From: Miltoncostaea sp963770865
GTDB lineage: Bacteria; Actinomycetota; Thermoleophilia; Miltoncostaeales; Miltoncostaeaceae
DNA: 64,000 nucleotides
Direction of reading: 5' to 3'
Assembly: GCA_963770865.1 (NCBI GenBank)
Contig: CAVYRD010000023.1
Span: forward strand, 57,045 to 121,044
Made by a program: the position numbers and the translations under genes. Of the stretch, positions 43,751 through 52,718 are shown piece by piece (position 1 is the first letter of the stretch; every line of letters begins with the position of its first letter). The notes under the pieces were generated by a model that saw nothing but the letters and a program-made list of their open reading frames with translations, had not been told where the DNA came from and did not search any database.

Positions 43751-46700
43751 CAGGCCTCCGCTCCGACGAGCGAGACGTGCAGGTCGCCCATGGCGACGAT
43801 CCGGTCGCGATCGACCGTCACCGACGTGCCGCTGGCCGACCCGCGCGCGACGACCTGCAGGGCGTCGATGTGATCGAGCTCCGCGATCCCCGTGAGCGCC
43901 GAGGCCAGATCGGAGGCGAAGAGGTCCTGGCCGAAGGCCCAGCCGCGGCCGTCCGGGCCGCCCGTCACGGGATGCAGGAACCCGGACAGGCGCTCCAGCA
44001 CCTGGCGGCGGAGCTCGCCGCCCTGGTCGATCCGCCGCGGCGCCACCGCCGCGATCACCCCGACCGGTTCGAACGTCGGCCCGATGACGACGACCTCCGC
44101 ACGCAGCGACGCCGGGGCGCGCCGGAGGACGAAATCGTGCACGCGGCGCCGCAGCTCCGCCGACGGGACGGGCCGTGGCGCGTCCGATCGCGGCAGGATG
44201 GCCAGCGTCACGGCGCCGGGTCCGCCGGTCCCGCCGCTGAGCGCGCGGGCGCGGGCAACGGCGAGCGAGGCCTCGCCGGCCAGCGCCTCGTAGTCGCCTG
44301 CCCCGACCGCCTGGCGCCGGTGGCGCAGCAGCAGCGGCCCGCGCACCTCCACCGCGCCGGCGCCCTCGGCGTCGGCCCCGCCGCTCGCGGCCTCGGGGTT
44401 CGTGACCGCCTGGGCGAGCGCGCCGCTCAGGATGGCGTCGACCGCGCCGGCCGGGACGTCGCCCGCCGCGCCGCCGCCGAAGCGGTACGAGCGCAGCCGG
44501 ACGTTGTCGCTGCCGGGCGGCGGCAGCAGGCCGCGCCGGCCATCGCCCATCGTGATGCGGCCGAGCGTCCGCTGGGGCACGTAGTCGCGGTCGCCGGGCC
44601 CCGAGAAGTAGAGCGTCGGCGTGGGGCGCCAGGCGACCCACGCCTCGCGGAGGCGACCGGTGCGCAGATCCCGGACCTCCCGGATGGCGTCGCCGCGCCC
44701 CGCGGCCTCGAGCTCACGCCGGAGCGGCTCCAGGTCGATGTCCGCCCGCCGCCCCTGCAGCTCGAGCACCTCCAGCTCCTCGTCGAGCACGGCGCCGCGG
44801 GACGCGAAGAACGTCTGCCCGGCCCGGCCGTCGGTCGAGCCGAGCGCCTCGTCGCGGACGGTTCCGAGCTGGGCGGCCCAGGTCGCGTTCAGCCGCAGCG
44901 CCCTCACGGCAGAGGGGCGCGGCGCCGCGCCGTCCGCCACCCGCGCCCGCACCCAGTCGCCCGGGAGCCCGAAGCGGGCAAGGGACATCTGCTCGACCGT
45001 GCCGCCTGCGAAGCCCCCCTCGGGCGGGGAGGCGAGCCGGAGCGCGGCGCCCTCGACGGCGGACACGGCCGCCGCCTCGCCCTGCTCCCCGGAGCGCAGG
45101 AACACCTGGTCGCCCGGCCGGAAGCGGGCCGCCGAGGCCGAGTCCAGGAGGGTGATGAGGTCGCCCTCCGACGCCACGATGCGCTGTGTCAGCGGGGGGT
45201 CGAACGCCCGGCCACAGCAGGCCGAGCATGCCGGGCCGCACCAGCCCGCGCGTCTCGTCGTCCACGGTGAGCGGGGCCCATGCGCCGCCGTCCCAGTGCT
45301 CCCAGTCGAGCTCGGGGCCCCTGATCAGCCCGTCGGTCTCCTCGATGTCGGCGTACAGCGACACGAGACCGGCGGGCAGCGGCCGGTCGAACCGCAGGTA
45401 GAGCGTGGGGTCGAGGTCGGCGGTCGGCGTGAAGGGGGCAAAGCCCGTCCCCCGCCACTTCACCATCTCGGTACCGTCGGTCCAGGCGAAGTCGTTGAAC
45501 GCCACGACGTGGTCGGCCCGCACGCGCGGCGAGCGGTACAGGTACGCGAGCTTGAGGTCGCCGAGCGCCGGCGGCCGCGGCTCCAGCACGGGCAGGAAGT
45601 TCACCGCTCCCGACTCGGCGTCGAACCAGCTCACCGTCCGCAGCACCGCGTACGCGCCGCTCACGATGCGCATCCGCAGCCACCGCGCCGAGGCGCCGCC
45701 GACCTCGCACGGCTGCCAGCCGTCCGGCACGGTGAAGCGGACCTCCCCGCTCACGTGGAGGTCCTTCACGCGCGGCGGTCCGGGCGGATCGGGCGGGGCG
45801 GCCGGAACCTGGGTCAGGCCCGGCACCGGGAGCCAGGCGCGCCCGTCCCAGTACTCCCAGGCCAGCTCGGCCAGCGGAACCGCCGGCGGCGCGACGCCCG
45901 ATGCCGTGGCGACCGTGATCGGCTTCGCCTGGTTGAGGATCACCAGGACGGCGTCGAGGTCGGCGACCGCCTGGTTGACCTTCTCCCGGACCACCTCCAG
46001 CTTCAGGAGGTCGGTCTGGCTCTCGAGGGGCCGGAACTGCCACTCGTCGAGGTGGTCGGCGACGACGCCGAGGTCGTGGAGCAGGTTGGTCACGTCGGGA
46101 TCGGCGAGGTACGTGCGGGCGGCGCCCGGCCCCATGGCGGGGTGGTCCTGCACCGTCTTCGCGCGCTGGCGCAGGCTCGCGAGCTCGTCCTCGAGGTCAT
46201 CGAAGAAGAACGGGAAGGCGGCCTCGCCGCGCACGAGCGCGTCAGCCGCAGAGGCGATGTTCGCCACGGCCTCGGCAGCCCTGGCGAGCAGGTACGGCGC
46301 TCGTGCCGCCGCGGCGTCGTCGGCGCCCGCGTTGACCTCGCCGGCGTGATCGGTGAGGCGCTGGGCGAGATCCAGGGCGGCGTCCCGGCAGCCGGCGACG
46401 CGGAGCAGCACGGCGGTGAGGGTCGGCAGCACCGCACTCTGGATCGATCCGCTCCCGCTCGGCGAGAGCACGCCACCCGGGTCGTCGAGGGCGCCGAGCT
46501 CGGTGCTGAGCTGCCCCACCGCGGCCTTCAGCGTGTCCACCAGCGCCTTCGCGGCGGCGACCTGCTTCTCGTAGCGCTCGGTCGCCGTGCTCATCCTGTC
46601 GTTGGGCGTCTCGCCCCTCACCACGAATGCCGACGCCTCAGCCCCCGGCTTCGAGAAGACCTCGTCGCTGCGCAGGTAGAAGGCCGCGTCGATGCTCGGC

Positions 46701-47728
46701 TGCTGGCCGAAGGGGTAGGCGAGCTTGGTGAGGTCAACCGTCTGCCCGACCCCGAAGGCGGCGTCGGGCAGGATGCCCCCGTCGATGGTCCCGCCGCGCG
46801 GGAGGGGCTTGGAGGGCGGGCCCGGGTCGATGTCGGCCGCCAGCGTCGCCCGGCGGCGCACGAGCGTGTTCAGGTCGAGCAGGTCGATCGCGGGGTCGCC
46901 CCGCCCCGCGCGCGGCGGGAACGGCCGGGCCAGCTCGGCGCGGATCCACGAGCTCTCGCGTCCGGCGATCCTGCGGGGCTTCGAGCGCCCGCACTCGGCT
47001 CGCAGCCGGATGACGCCGCTGCGCGTCAGCCCCCGGGTGGCGTCGAAGCCGGTGTCGGGGTCGTCCGGGGCGTCCCCGAAGTCCTGGAACGGCCGCCACG
47101 CGTCCCCGTCCCAGAATGTCCACCGCACCTCGAGGGGCTCGTCGGCCTGCTCGAGGAGCTGCACGTGGAGCTCGACGGTCGACTCGCCCGCGAGCGCCAG
47201 CGCCGTGCCGTGCGCGATGTGGAGCTGGTGATCGATGGGCGCCGCGCCCGTGAAGAGCACCGTGCGATGGCCGCCGCGGATCCCGGCGGTGTGGTCGGCG
47301 ACCCGGTCCTCGGCCGGCAGCACCGTCCGGACCTCGGCCACCGTCGCGTCGGCGATCGCGATCTCCCGCTCCGTCTCGAAGGGCAGGGGATCCCCGCCGC
47401 GCGGGTTGCGGGCGGACAGGCGGGTGCCGCGTGGCGCGCGCGCCGACCTCGCGCCCGGGATCGGCGTGAACACCACCGGCGCCCGGGACGCCTGGGCCGG
47501 CATCTGGTCGATGCCGAGCTGGTCGAGGAAGGCGAGCTTGGCGCGCCGCGGCGCGGCGTTCAGCCGCTCGGCCAGGGCGGCGAGGAACCGGGCGTAGGCG
47601 CGGGCGACCTCGGTCGCGGGCGCGTCGTCATCCATCCGCCATTCGGGCACGTAGGCCCCGTGGCGGTCGCGCAGGACCTCCATCAGCTGCGCGGCCGTGC
47701 GGGGGTCGAGGCGCGGCGATCCGGTCAT
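43750..47728 (-). CDS. Large baseplate J-like protein (Afp12-type; apparent +1 frameshift near 45214)
   Basis: A ~1325-aa protein, the largest in the cluster. It begins TGSPRLDPRTAAQLMEVLRDR. The N-terminal ~350 residues are a wedge domain; from about 380 to 600 comes a helical, probably coiled-coil insertion (TERYEKQVAAAKALVDTLKA, then a Pro-rich return). The frame changes after GLLWP by one base to FDPPLTQRIVASEGDLITLL. The C-terminal part repeats the J signature (VVVIGPTFEPVGVIAAVAP, FLHPVTGGPDGRGWAFGQD). Paired small and large J proteins are characteristic of eCIS. ATGA overlap with gp25 before and TGATG with the next. Confidence 0.85.
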
Positions 47729-48151
47729 TCGCGCCCCTCCCCGAGGAAGAAGGGGAAGACGAGGTTGTAGAAGGCGTTCGTCGCCCGGATGCGGTACCGG
47801 ATGGCGATGTCGAGCCGGCTCCGGTCCGGCCCGGCCGCGGTCACGCTCGACCTCGGGCGGCGTCGATGCGCGGCTCCCAGAGCACGAGGCTCTCGTGGAC
47901 CCGGCTGCCGCACGAGCGCCATGGTCGTCGTGCTGACCGGGCCGAAGACGAACTCCCGCAGCCCGGCGCCGAAATCGGGGCGCATCGCCACGCGCTCGCC
48001 GCGCTCGGTGCCGCAGGATGATCAGGATCGCCTGGCGGACGTCCTCCTCGTACTCGGCGAGCGCGACGTCGGCCGTGCGGTCCAGGGCCAGCGGCAGCGA
48101 CCAGCCGACGCCGAGGAACTCCTTCGCGGCGATGCCCGGGAGGCCGCTCAT
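47725..48151 (-). CDS. gp25 / GPW baseplate wedge protein (several apparent +1 frameshifts)
   Basis: A ~140-aa protein with the family start EFLGVGWSLPLALDRTADVALAEYEEDVRQAI, then after a base shift ERGERVAMRPDFGAGLREFVFGP, RVHESLVLWEPRID after another, and finally LDIAIRYRIRATNAFYNLVFPF. At least four single extra bases must be skipped (between about 47999 and 47850). Residues recovered in each frame are conserved, so the gene is probably intact in the organism. gp25 proteins nucleate the wedge and sheath base. Confidence 0.8.
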
Positions 48152-48423
48152 CCGATCATCACCGTGGGCGCGCCCATCACGATCGGCGCGCCGCAGCCGG
48201 CGCTGTCGCCGACGCGCAGGGCCGGGCGGCCGCCGATCAGCACCGTCGTGCTCCCCATCGCGAACGGGCTCGGCGGGTGCGGCGGGGTGGAGGGCATCGA
48301 GCAGGTGTGCATGTCGCCGACGACCGCCGCCGGCATGCCGCCGATGAGCACGTTCGCCACGCCGGGCCCCGTGATCAGGCCCGGGTGGCCGGTGGAGTCG
48401 CTGACCCTGGCGGCGGGAGGCAT
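48148..48423 (-). CDS. PAAR-domain tip protein
   Basis: A 91-aa intact PAAR protein that caps the spike. Motifs are PAARVSDSTGHPGLITGPG, VLIGGMPAAVVGDMHTCSMP (His and Cys of the zinc site) and VLIGGRPALRVGDSAGCGAPI. The stop overlaps the gp25 start by ATGA. No C-terminal toxin extension is present. Confidence 0.95.
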   Translation of the reverse strand: MPPAARVSDSTGHPGLITGPGVANVLIGGMPAAVVGDMHTCSMPSTPPHPPSPFAMGSTTVLIGGRPALRVGDSAGCGAPIVMGAPTVMIG

Positions 48424-48429
48424 CGGCGC

Positions 48430-49092
48430 TCAGTTGATCGAGACCGTGCCGCCCTGGATGGAGCACGACGTGCCGCCATTGAGCTTGGCGGACGCCGACC
48501 CCTTCAGGTCGAGCGTGGTGGTGGCCTCGATCGTGATCGAGGGGGCCTTGAGCGAGATCGACTGCTTGCCCTCCACCGCGACCGCGCCGTCGGTGCCGAG
48601 CGTGAGGGTCGCGGTGTCCTTCGCGGTCGCGACGGTGATCTTCTCGGGGGCGAGCACGACGCTTCTGGTCGGTGCTGCTCGTGATCGTGATCGTCTGCTG
48701 CATGTCGTCGATCTCGATCTCGTGCCCCGCGGTCGTGCGGATGACGACCTTGTTGCGCGGGTCGAGGGGCGAGTCCATCGGCGGGTCGTCGCTGCCGTTC
48801 CACAGGCCGCCGATGACGTAGGGCTCGCGCACGTCGCCCGTTCGCGAAGCCCACGAGCACCTCGTCGCCGACCTGCGGGATCATCAGCGTGCCGCGGCTC
48901 CCGCCGGCCAGCGGCACCGCCACGCGCGCCCACGGCTCCATGTCGGGCAGGAAGGGCAGCCGCAGCTGGACCCGCGCGCCGTTGGTCATGTCGACGTTGT
49001 CGATCGACCTCGGCCGGCGTGAGCCCGCTGATCTCGTATGGCGACCGGGCGTCCGGCCCGGCCGTGCTGTCCATGAGACCGCCTGGCGCCAT
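48430..49092 (-). CDS. gpV-like spike protein (OB-fold plus beta-helix; three apparent +1 frameshifts)
   Basis: A ~220-aa spike. ATG 49092 follows a strong AGGAGGA box. In order: SPYEISGLTPAEV, then (after a base at about 49012) IDNVDMTNGARVQLRLPFLPD and MIPQVGDEVLVGFAN of the gp5/VgrG OB-fold, then (48840) REPYVIGGLWNGSDDPPMDS, then (48667) a short beta-helix SVVLAPEKITVATAKDTATL ending GGTSCSIQGGTVSIN. Unlike Afp8 and VgrG, hub and spike are separate genes here. The three shifts are each one extra base. Confidence 0.8.
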   Translation of the reverse strand: MAPGGLMDSTAGPDARSPYEISGLTPAEVDRQRRHDQRRAGPAAAALPARHGAVGARGGAAGRREPRHADDPAGRRRGARGLRERATCASPTSSAACGTAATTRRWTRPSTRATRSSSARPRGTRSRSTTCSRRSRSRAAPTRSVVLAPEKITVATAKDTATLTLGTDGAVAVEGKQSISLKAPSITIEATTTLDLKGSASAKLNGGTSCSIQGGTVSIN

Positions 49093-49101
49093 CGTTCCTC
49101 C

Positions 49102-50349
49102 TCAGACCGTGTGGGGGCCGACGGCGCGGATCGGCGCGGCCCCCTGCTGGGGGGCCGGGATCGAGCCGAACCAGATCTCCTTGCGGCACTCGAAGGAGGT
49201 CCGGTACCCGCCGCCGTCGATCGTGTGCGTGGCCTGGGTGACGCGGTAGAGGCCGCTGAACTGCGTCGCCGAGACCCTCCAGCCGCAGCACGCAGCCGGC
49301 CAGGATGCGGACGTCGCCGACGGCGCTGCCCGAGCCGGTCAGGCGGTTGTTCAGCTTCGGCACCAGCTCCGAGACGATCCTGCGCGGCGCCGAGGCGAGG
49401 CTCATGGGCCCGTCGAGGATGAAGCTCGACCCGGTCACGCCCCCCGACGTCGGCGCCGAGGAGAGGGCCTCGACCGACGGGCTCACGTCGAGCGTGAGCG
49501 AGTTCGTGTCCCAGTCCCAGCCGAGCGTGACGCGGAAGCGGGTCTTGATCTGTGTCGACCCAGACGAAGCCGGTGACCGAGACGATCTGGCCGACGTTGG
49601 TGATCCGCGGGGTGAAGTCGAGCATCGACCGGCCGTAGGCCAGCGTCAGGTCGGGCGCGAGGTGGTCGAGCGGCGACATGAAGCGCAGCGTGTTGCCGCC
49701 GCCCGCCGTCGAGTGGTCGATCAGCATCTCCCAGCCGTTCTCGCGGGCGATCCGGCGCAGGAAGTGAGGTCGTCCTCGTTGGTCTGGCGGCGGATCGCCT
49801 TCTGCAGCGCGCCCATGTCGGCCCCGCCCGCCGAGGAACTCGGCGCCGGCGAGGATCGCCGAGAGCGCCGCGCCGACCGGGTCGATGAACGGCACGAGCG
49901 CGTTCTCGGCCGAGACGAGGGCCGCGACGCCGACGTCGGGGATCGGGACGTTGCCGATCGTCGGGATGCCGATCGCGAACCAGCGCAGCTTGTTCCCGTG
50001 CTGCAGCTGGTCGATCCGGTCGTGGGCCGCGACCGTCAGCGTCGGCACCCCGCTCGACGGGAAGGCGGCCGAGGAGCCCACGATCTCGCCGACGAACACC
50101 TGGGTCAGGGGGTCGGGCGCGTAGCCCGATGCGCAGGCGCACGGGCGCGCCGAGCCGCAGCAGCGGGTGGTCGAGCCAGCGGCGGCCGTCGTTGGCGATC
50201 GCGATGTCCACGCGCTGCGCGCCCTCGAGCGCCGAGGTGAACGTGACGCCGGTGATGGCGCCGCGCAGCGCGGCGGGGATCGGCCGCCCGTCCAGCTCGA
50301 GGCGGAACTCGGGGGCGAGCCGGGTCGCGGCGGCGGCGGAGGCGGTCAC
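49102..50349 (-). CDS. gpD-like spike hub protein (several apparent frameshifts)
   Basis: A ~415-aa hub (phage late-control D family, the first half of VgrG). GTG 50349 overlaps the LysM gene stop. Readable parts: LAPEFRLELDGRPIPAALRG, FVGEIVGSSAAFPSSGVPTL with VAAHDRIDQLQHG, GADMGALQKAIRRQTNEDD, FLRRIARENGWEMLID, IKTRFRVTLGWDWDTNSL and finally ATQFSGLYRVTQATHTIDGG. Five frame changes are needed, four of them one extra base and one (about 49769) a missing base. The domain order is that of a normal hub. Confidence 0.78.
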
Positions 50350-51031
50350 TCGTACACCCGCCCGGATCGGGATCGCGGATAGGGCAGCGGCGGCACGGCG
50401 AGGCCCCGCCCCACCTCGAGGAGCTCGGGGTCGTCGATGTCGTTGCGGATCGCGATCGGCCGCCAGGCGGTCGGGTCGCCGTAGGCGCGCCACGCGATCA
50501 GGCTCAGCGTCTCGCCGCGGCCCACGACGTGGCGCTTCGAGACGTCCGCCGTCTCGCGCTTGATCTCCTTCGCCTCGAGCTCGACGTTGCGGAACTCGTT
50601 GAACGTCACCTGCAGGCGGGCGCGCACCGGCACGCCGTTCGGCGCGAACATGATGAACTGCTGGCTCACCCGCGCGAGCACGCAGGTGAACGTGAGCGAT
50701 GCCCCAGGCGAAGAGCACGCACCGGCGGCGCGTGCGTCTCCGGGTCGATCTCCATCAGCCCGGTGACCTGCGCGGCACAGCTCGCGGACGTCGCCGCCGG
50801 CCCCGACGGACGAGCCCTCGTGGGCCTCGAACGTGTCGAGGAGCAGCTCCATCTCGAGCGTCTGCATGTTCCCGGCCACGAACTGCAGGATCGGCGCCGC
50901 TCAGGCCCGGGATGGCCGACTGGGCGTAGTTGACGTCCTTGGCGAGCGTGTACTCCTCGGGGTTGAAGAGCACCGGCACGGCGCTTCTCGGTGTTCGCGT
51001 TGGTGAGGGTGGCCTTCTCGAGCGGGGGCAT
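50346..51031 (-). CDS. CIS-tube / LysM baseplate protein (Afp7-like; five apparent +1 frameshifts)
   Basis: A ~227-aa protein starting MPPLEKATLTNANTEK. The N-terminal CIS-tube part reads VPVLFNPEEYTLAKDVNYAQ, LQFVAGNMQTLEMELLLDTF and LTFTCVLARVSQQFIMFAPNG over several frames. The intact C-terminus is a LysM domain (RHVVGRGETLSLIAWRAYGDPT, IDDPELLEVGRGLAVPPLPYP), which in eCIS joins the inner tube to the hub. Five single extra bases (about 50985, 50897, 50779, 50734, 50702) interrupt the frame. Confidence 0.8.
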
Positions 51032-51034
51032 GGC

Positions 51035-51754
51035 TCAGATCCGCCCGAGCCGCTCGCGATGGGACAGGATGCGCCGGTCGATCGACGCGACCACCCTCTC
51101 GGTGATGCCCTCGATGTCGAGGGCCGCGGGAGGCGGCGCGGGCGGGTCCCAGCCGGGGTCCGGCTGCTCCGGCGCCGGCCACGTGGGCCGGCCGGCGCGG
51201 CCCCGCGACGCGCCGGGCGCGGCCGCCGCCACGGGGGCCGTGCGGCGGGAGACGCGCGGCGGGGCGAGCTCGACGCGCTCACGGGGGGCGGCCGGGGCGG
51301 GACGTTCCTCGCGGCGCGCGGCGGCGGCGGGTCGCAGGGTGGCGGGCGCGGGCGGGGCCGTCGCGGCGACGAGCTCGCGGCGCGCCGCCCCGGCGGGCGA
51401 CGCCGGCGCCCGGGCGGCCGGAGCCGTCGTGCGCCGCACGACGGACGGCGGGCGCGGCGCGCCGGCCGTCCGCCCCCGCGGCCCCGGCATACCGGGCCCG
51501 CCCGTCGCGCCCGGCGCGCCCGGCATCGCCCGCACGCACGAGCGTCAGCGCCGTGCGCACCACCAGCGACGGCGTGACGGGAGCCGTCCGCGGCGCCTGC
51601 GCGGCGGCGCCGCCCGTTCCGCGGCGACCGCCGTCCGCCGGAGTGTCATCGCGGCACGCGGCGGCCGCCCGCAGGCGCGCCCGTGGCGGGCGCGGATGTC
51701 CGCGGCGAAGCGGCGCGGACCCGCGCCGCGGAGCGGGTGGCGGCGGCCGGTCAC
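51035..51754 (-). CDS. Pro/Ala/Arg-rich eCIS protein with conserved C-terminal helix
   Basis: A poorly conserved protein of about 235 aa. GTG 51754 overlaps the previous TGA. The body is low-complexity (Ala, Pro, Arg, Gly) and changes frame at least twice. Only the end is recognisable: LDIEGITERVVASIDRRILS followed by HRERLGRI, a helix seen at this position in other eCIS loci. A nucleotide-level reading gives TPSLVVRTALTLVRAM in the middle. By position between tube genes and baseplate it is the best candidate for a tape-measure or linker, though no long coiled coil is present. Confidence 0.5.
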
Positions 51755-51886
51755 GCCTCGGCGCCCATCCGCTCGTTGATGCGCGGAGATCTCCTCGACC
51801 CAGCGGCGCCGGTCCGGATGCTCCAGCCCCATGATCTCGTCCTGCGACCAGCCGAGGTGGTACGCGATGAAGGCCGACTCCTCCAT
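51751..51886 (-). CDS. Small eCIS protein, DUF6760-like (apparent +1 frameshift)
   Basis: A ~44-aa protein. ATG 51886 lies in the previous stop (TGATG). It reads MEESAFIAYHLGWSQDEIMG then LEHPDRRRWVEEISA, a motif I associate with a small conserved eCIS family (DUF6760, from memory). One extra base at about 51779 separates it from INERMGAEA and its stop. The YHLGW...EHxxRRRW pattern is typical of tail-assembly chaperone partners. Confidence 0.65.
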
Positions 51887-52272
51887 CAGCTGATCGAGGG
51901 GATAGCCGACGACGACGTGAGGGCCGACCGCTCGAAAGGGAAGGTCGCCCGGCACTCGGGGCACGTCGCCTCCACCCCCCCGAGCCCGATCTGGTTGATC
52001 GTGTTGTAGAGGTCCTGGAGGTACTCGAGGTCGGCCGCGAAGAGGCGCTCGATCACGGCCGGGTTGATCGGGTCGACCGAGCCCAGGCGCGTGACCACGC
52101 GCGAGAGCACGATCACCGTCAGGTACGCCGGGTTGCGCTGGACCCGCTCGTCGCGCAGCGGGTGGATCTCGTCGGCCGCCGTCGCCAGCCGCATGACGCC
52201 CTCGCGGTGGAGGTCGCCGTCGGCGTCGAGCAGTCCCATGGGCAGGGTGAACTCGTGCTCGGTCTGGAACAT
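51886..52272 (-). CDS. Tail-assembly (chaperone-like) protein of the eCIS
   Basis: A 128-aa protein two bases after the tube gene. It begins MFQTEHEFTLPMGLLDADGD and continues GVMRLATAADEIHPLRDERVQ and AYLTVIVLSRVVTRLG, a helical protein resembling phage tail-assembly chaperones or T4 gp26-like baseplate proteins encoded after tube genes. The C-terminus has CPECRATF, a CxxC that may bind zinc. The stop overlaps the next start. Confidence 0.75.
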   Translation of the reverse strand: MFQTEHEFTLPMGLLDADGDLHREGVMRLATAADEIHPLRDERVQRNPAYLTVIVLSRVVTRLGSVDPINPAVIERLFAADLEYLQDLYNTINQIGLGGVEATCPECRATFPFERSALTSSSAIPSIS

Positions 52273-52273
52273 C

Positions 52274-52709
52274 TCAGGCCCTCACGAGGCCCTCGTGGGC
52301 CAGCTCGACCTCTTCCACCGCCACCGCGTTGCCGGTGGCGTTGAAATCGGGTGGGTTCCACTTGACCGGCCAGGCCTCGCGGAAGTTCCAGCGCACCTTC
52401 TCGTCGCCCGCGCGGTCGAGGACGATGATCGAGCCGCCCTTGCGCTCGACCTTCCCGTCGACGACCTCGCGGTGCCAGTCGGTAGAGGGTGTCGTCGTCC
52501 GTGAGGCCCCGCTTCAGGACGATGTTGTCGAACTTGGTCATCGCCGGGAGCTTGCGCGGCGTGGTGATGTCGCCCCCCTCGCGGTACTCCATGACGTCGG
52601 TCGTCGCGGTGAGGCCGGTGACCTCCTGGAACGCGCCGACCTGCAGTCCGTCGATCTCGACGCGGAAGTTGAAGTTGCCGAAGGGGTCGACCCTCTTGCC
52701 CGTGGCCAT
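52274..52709 (-). CDS. Inner tube protein (apparent +1 frameshift near 52488)
   Basis: A ~144-aa tube subunit. A textbook AGGAGG box (52713-52719) precedes ATG 52709. MATGKRVDPFGNFNFRVEID, QEVTGLTATTDVMEYREGGD and LKRGLTDDDTLY are the gp19-like tube fold. After one extra base the reading continues DWHREVVDGKVERKGGSIIV, RWNFREAWPVKWNPPDFNAT and the conserved ending VEEVELAHEGLVRA. Hexamers of this protein stack to form the injected tube. Only one tube gene is present, whereas PVC and Afp have two or three. Confidence 0.9.
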
Positions 52710-52718
52710 GCCGTCCTC

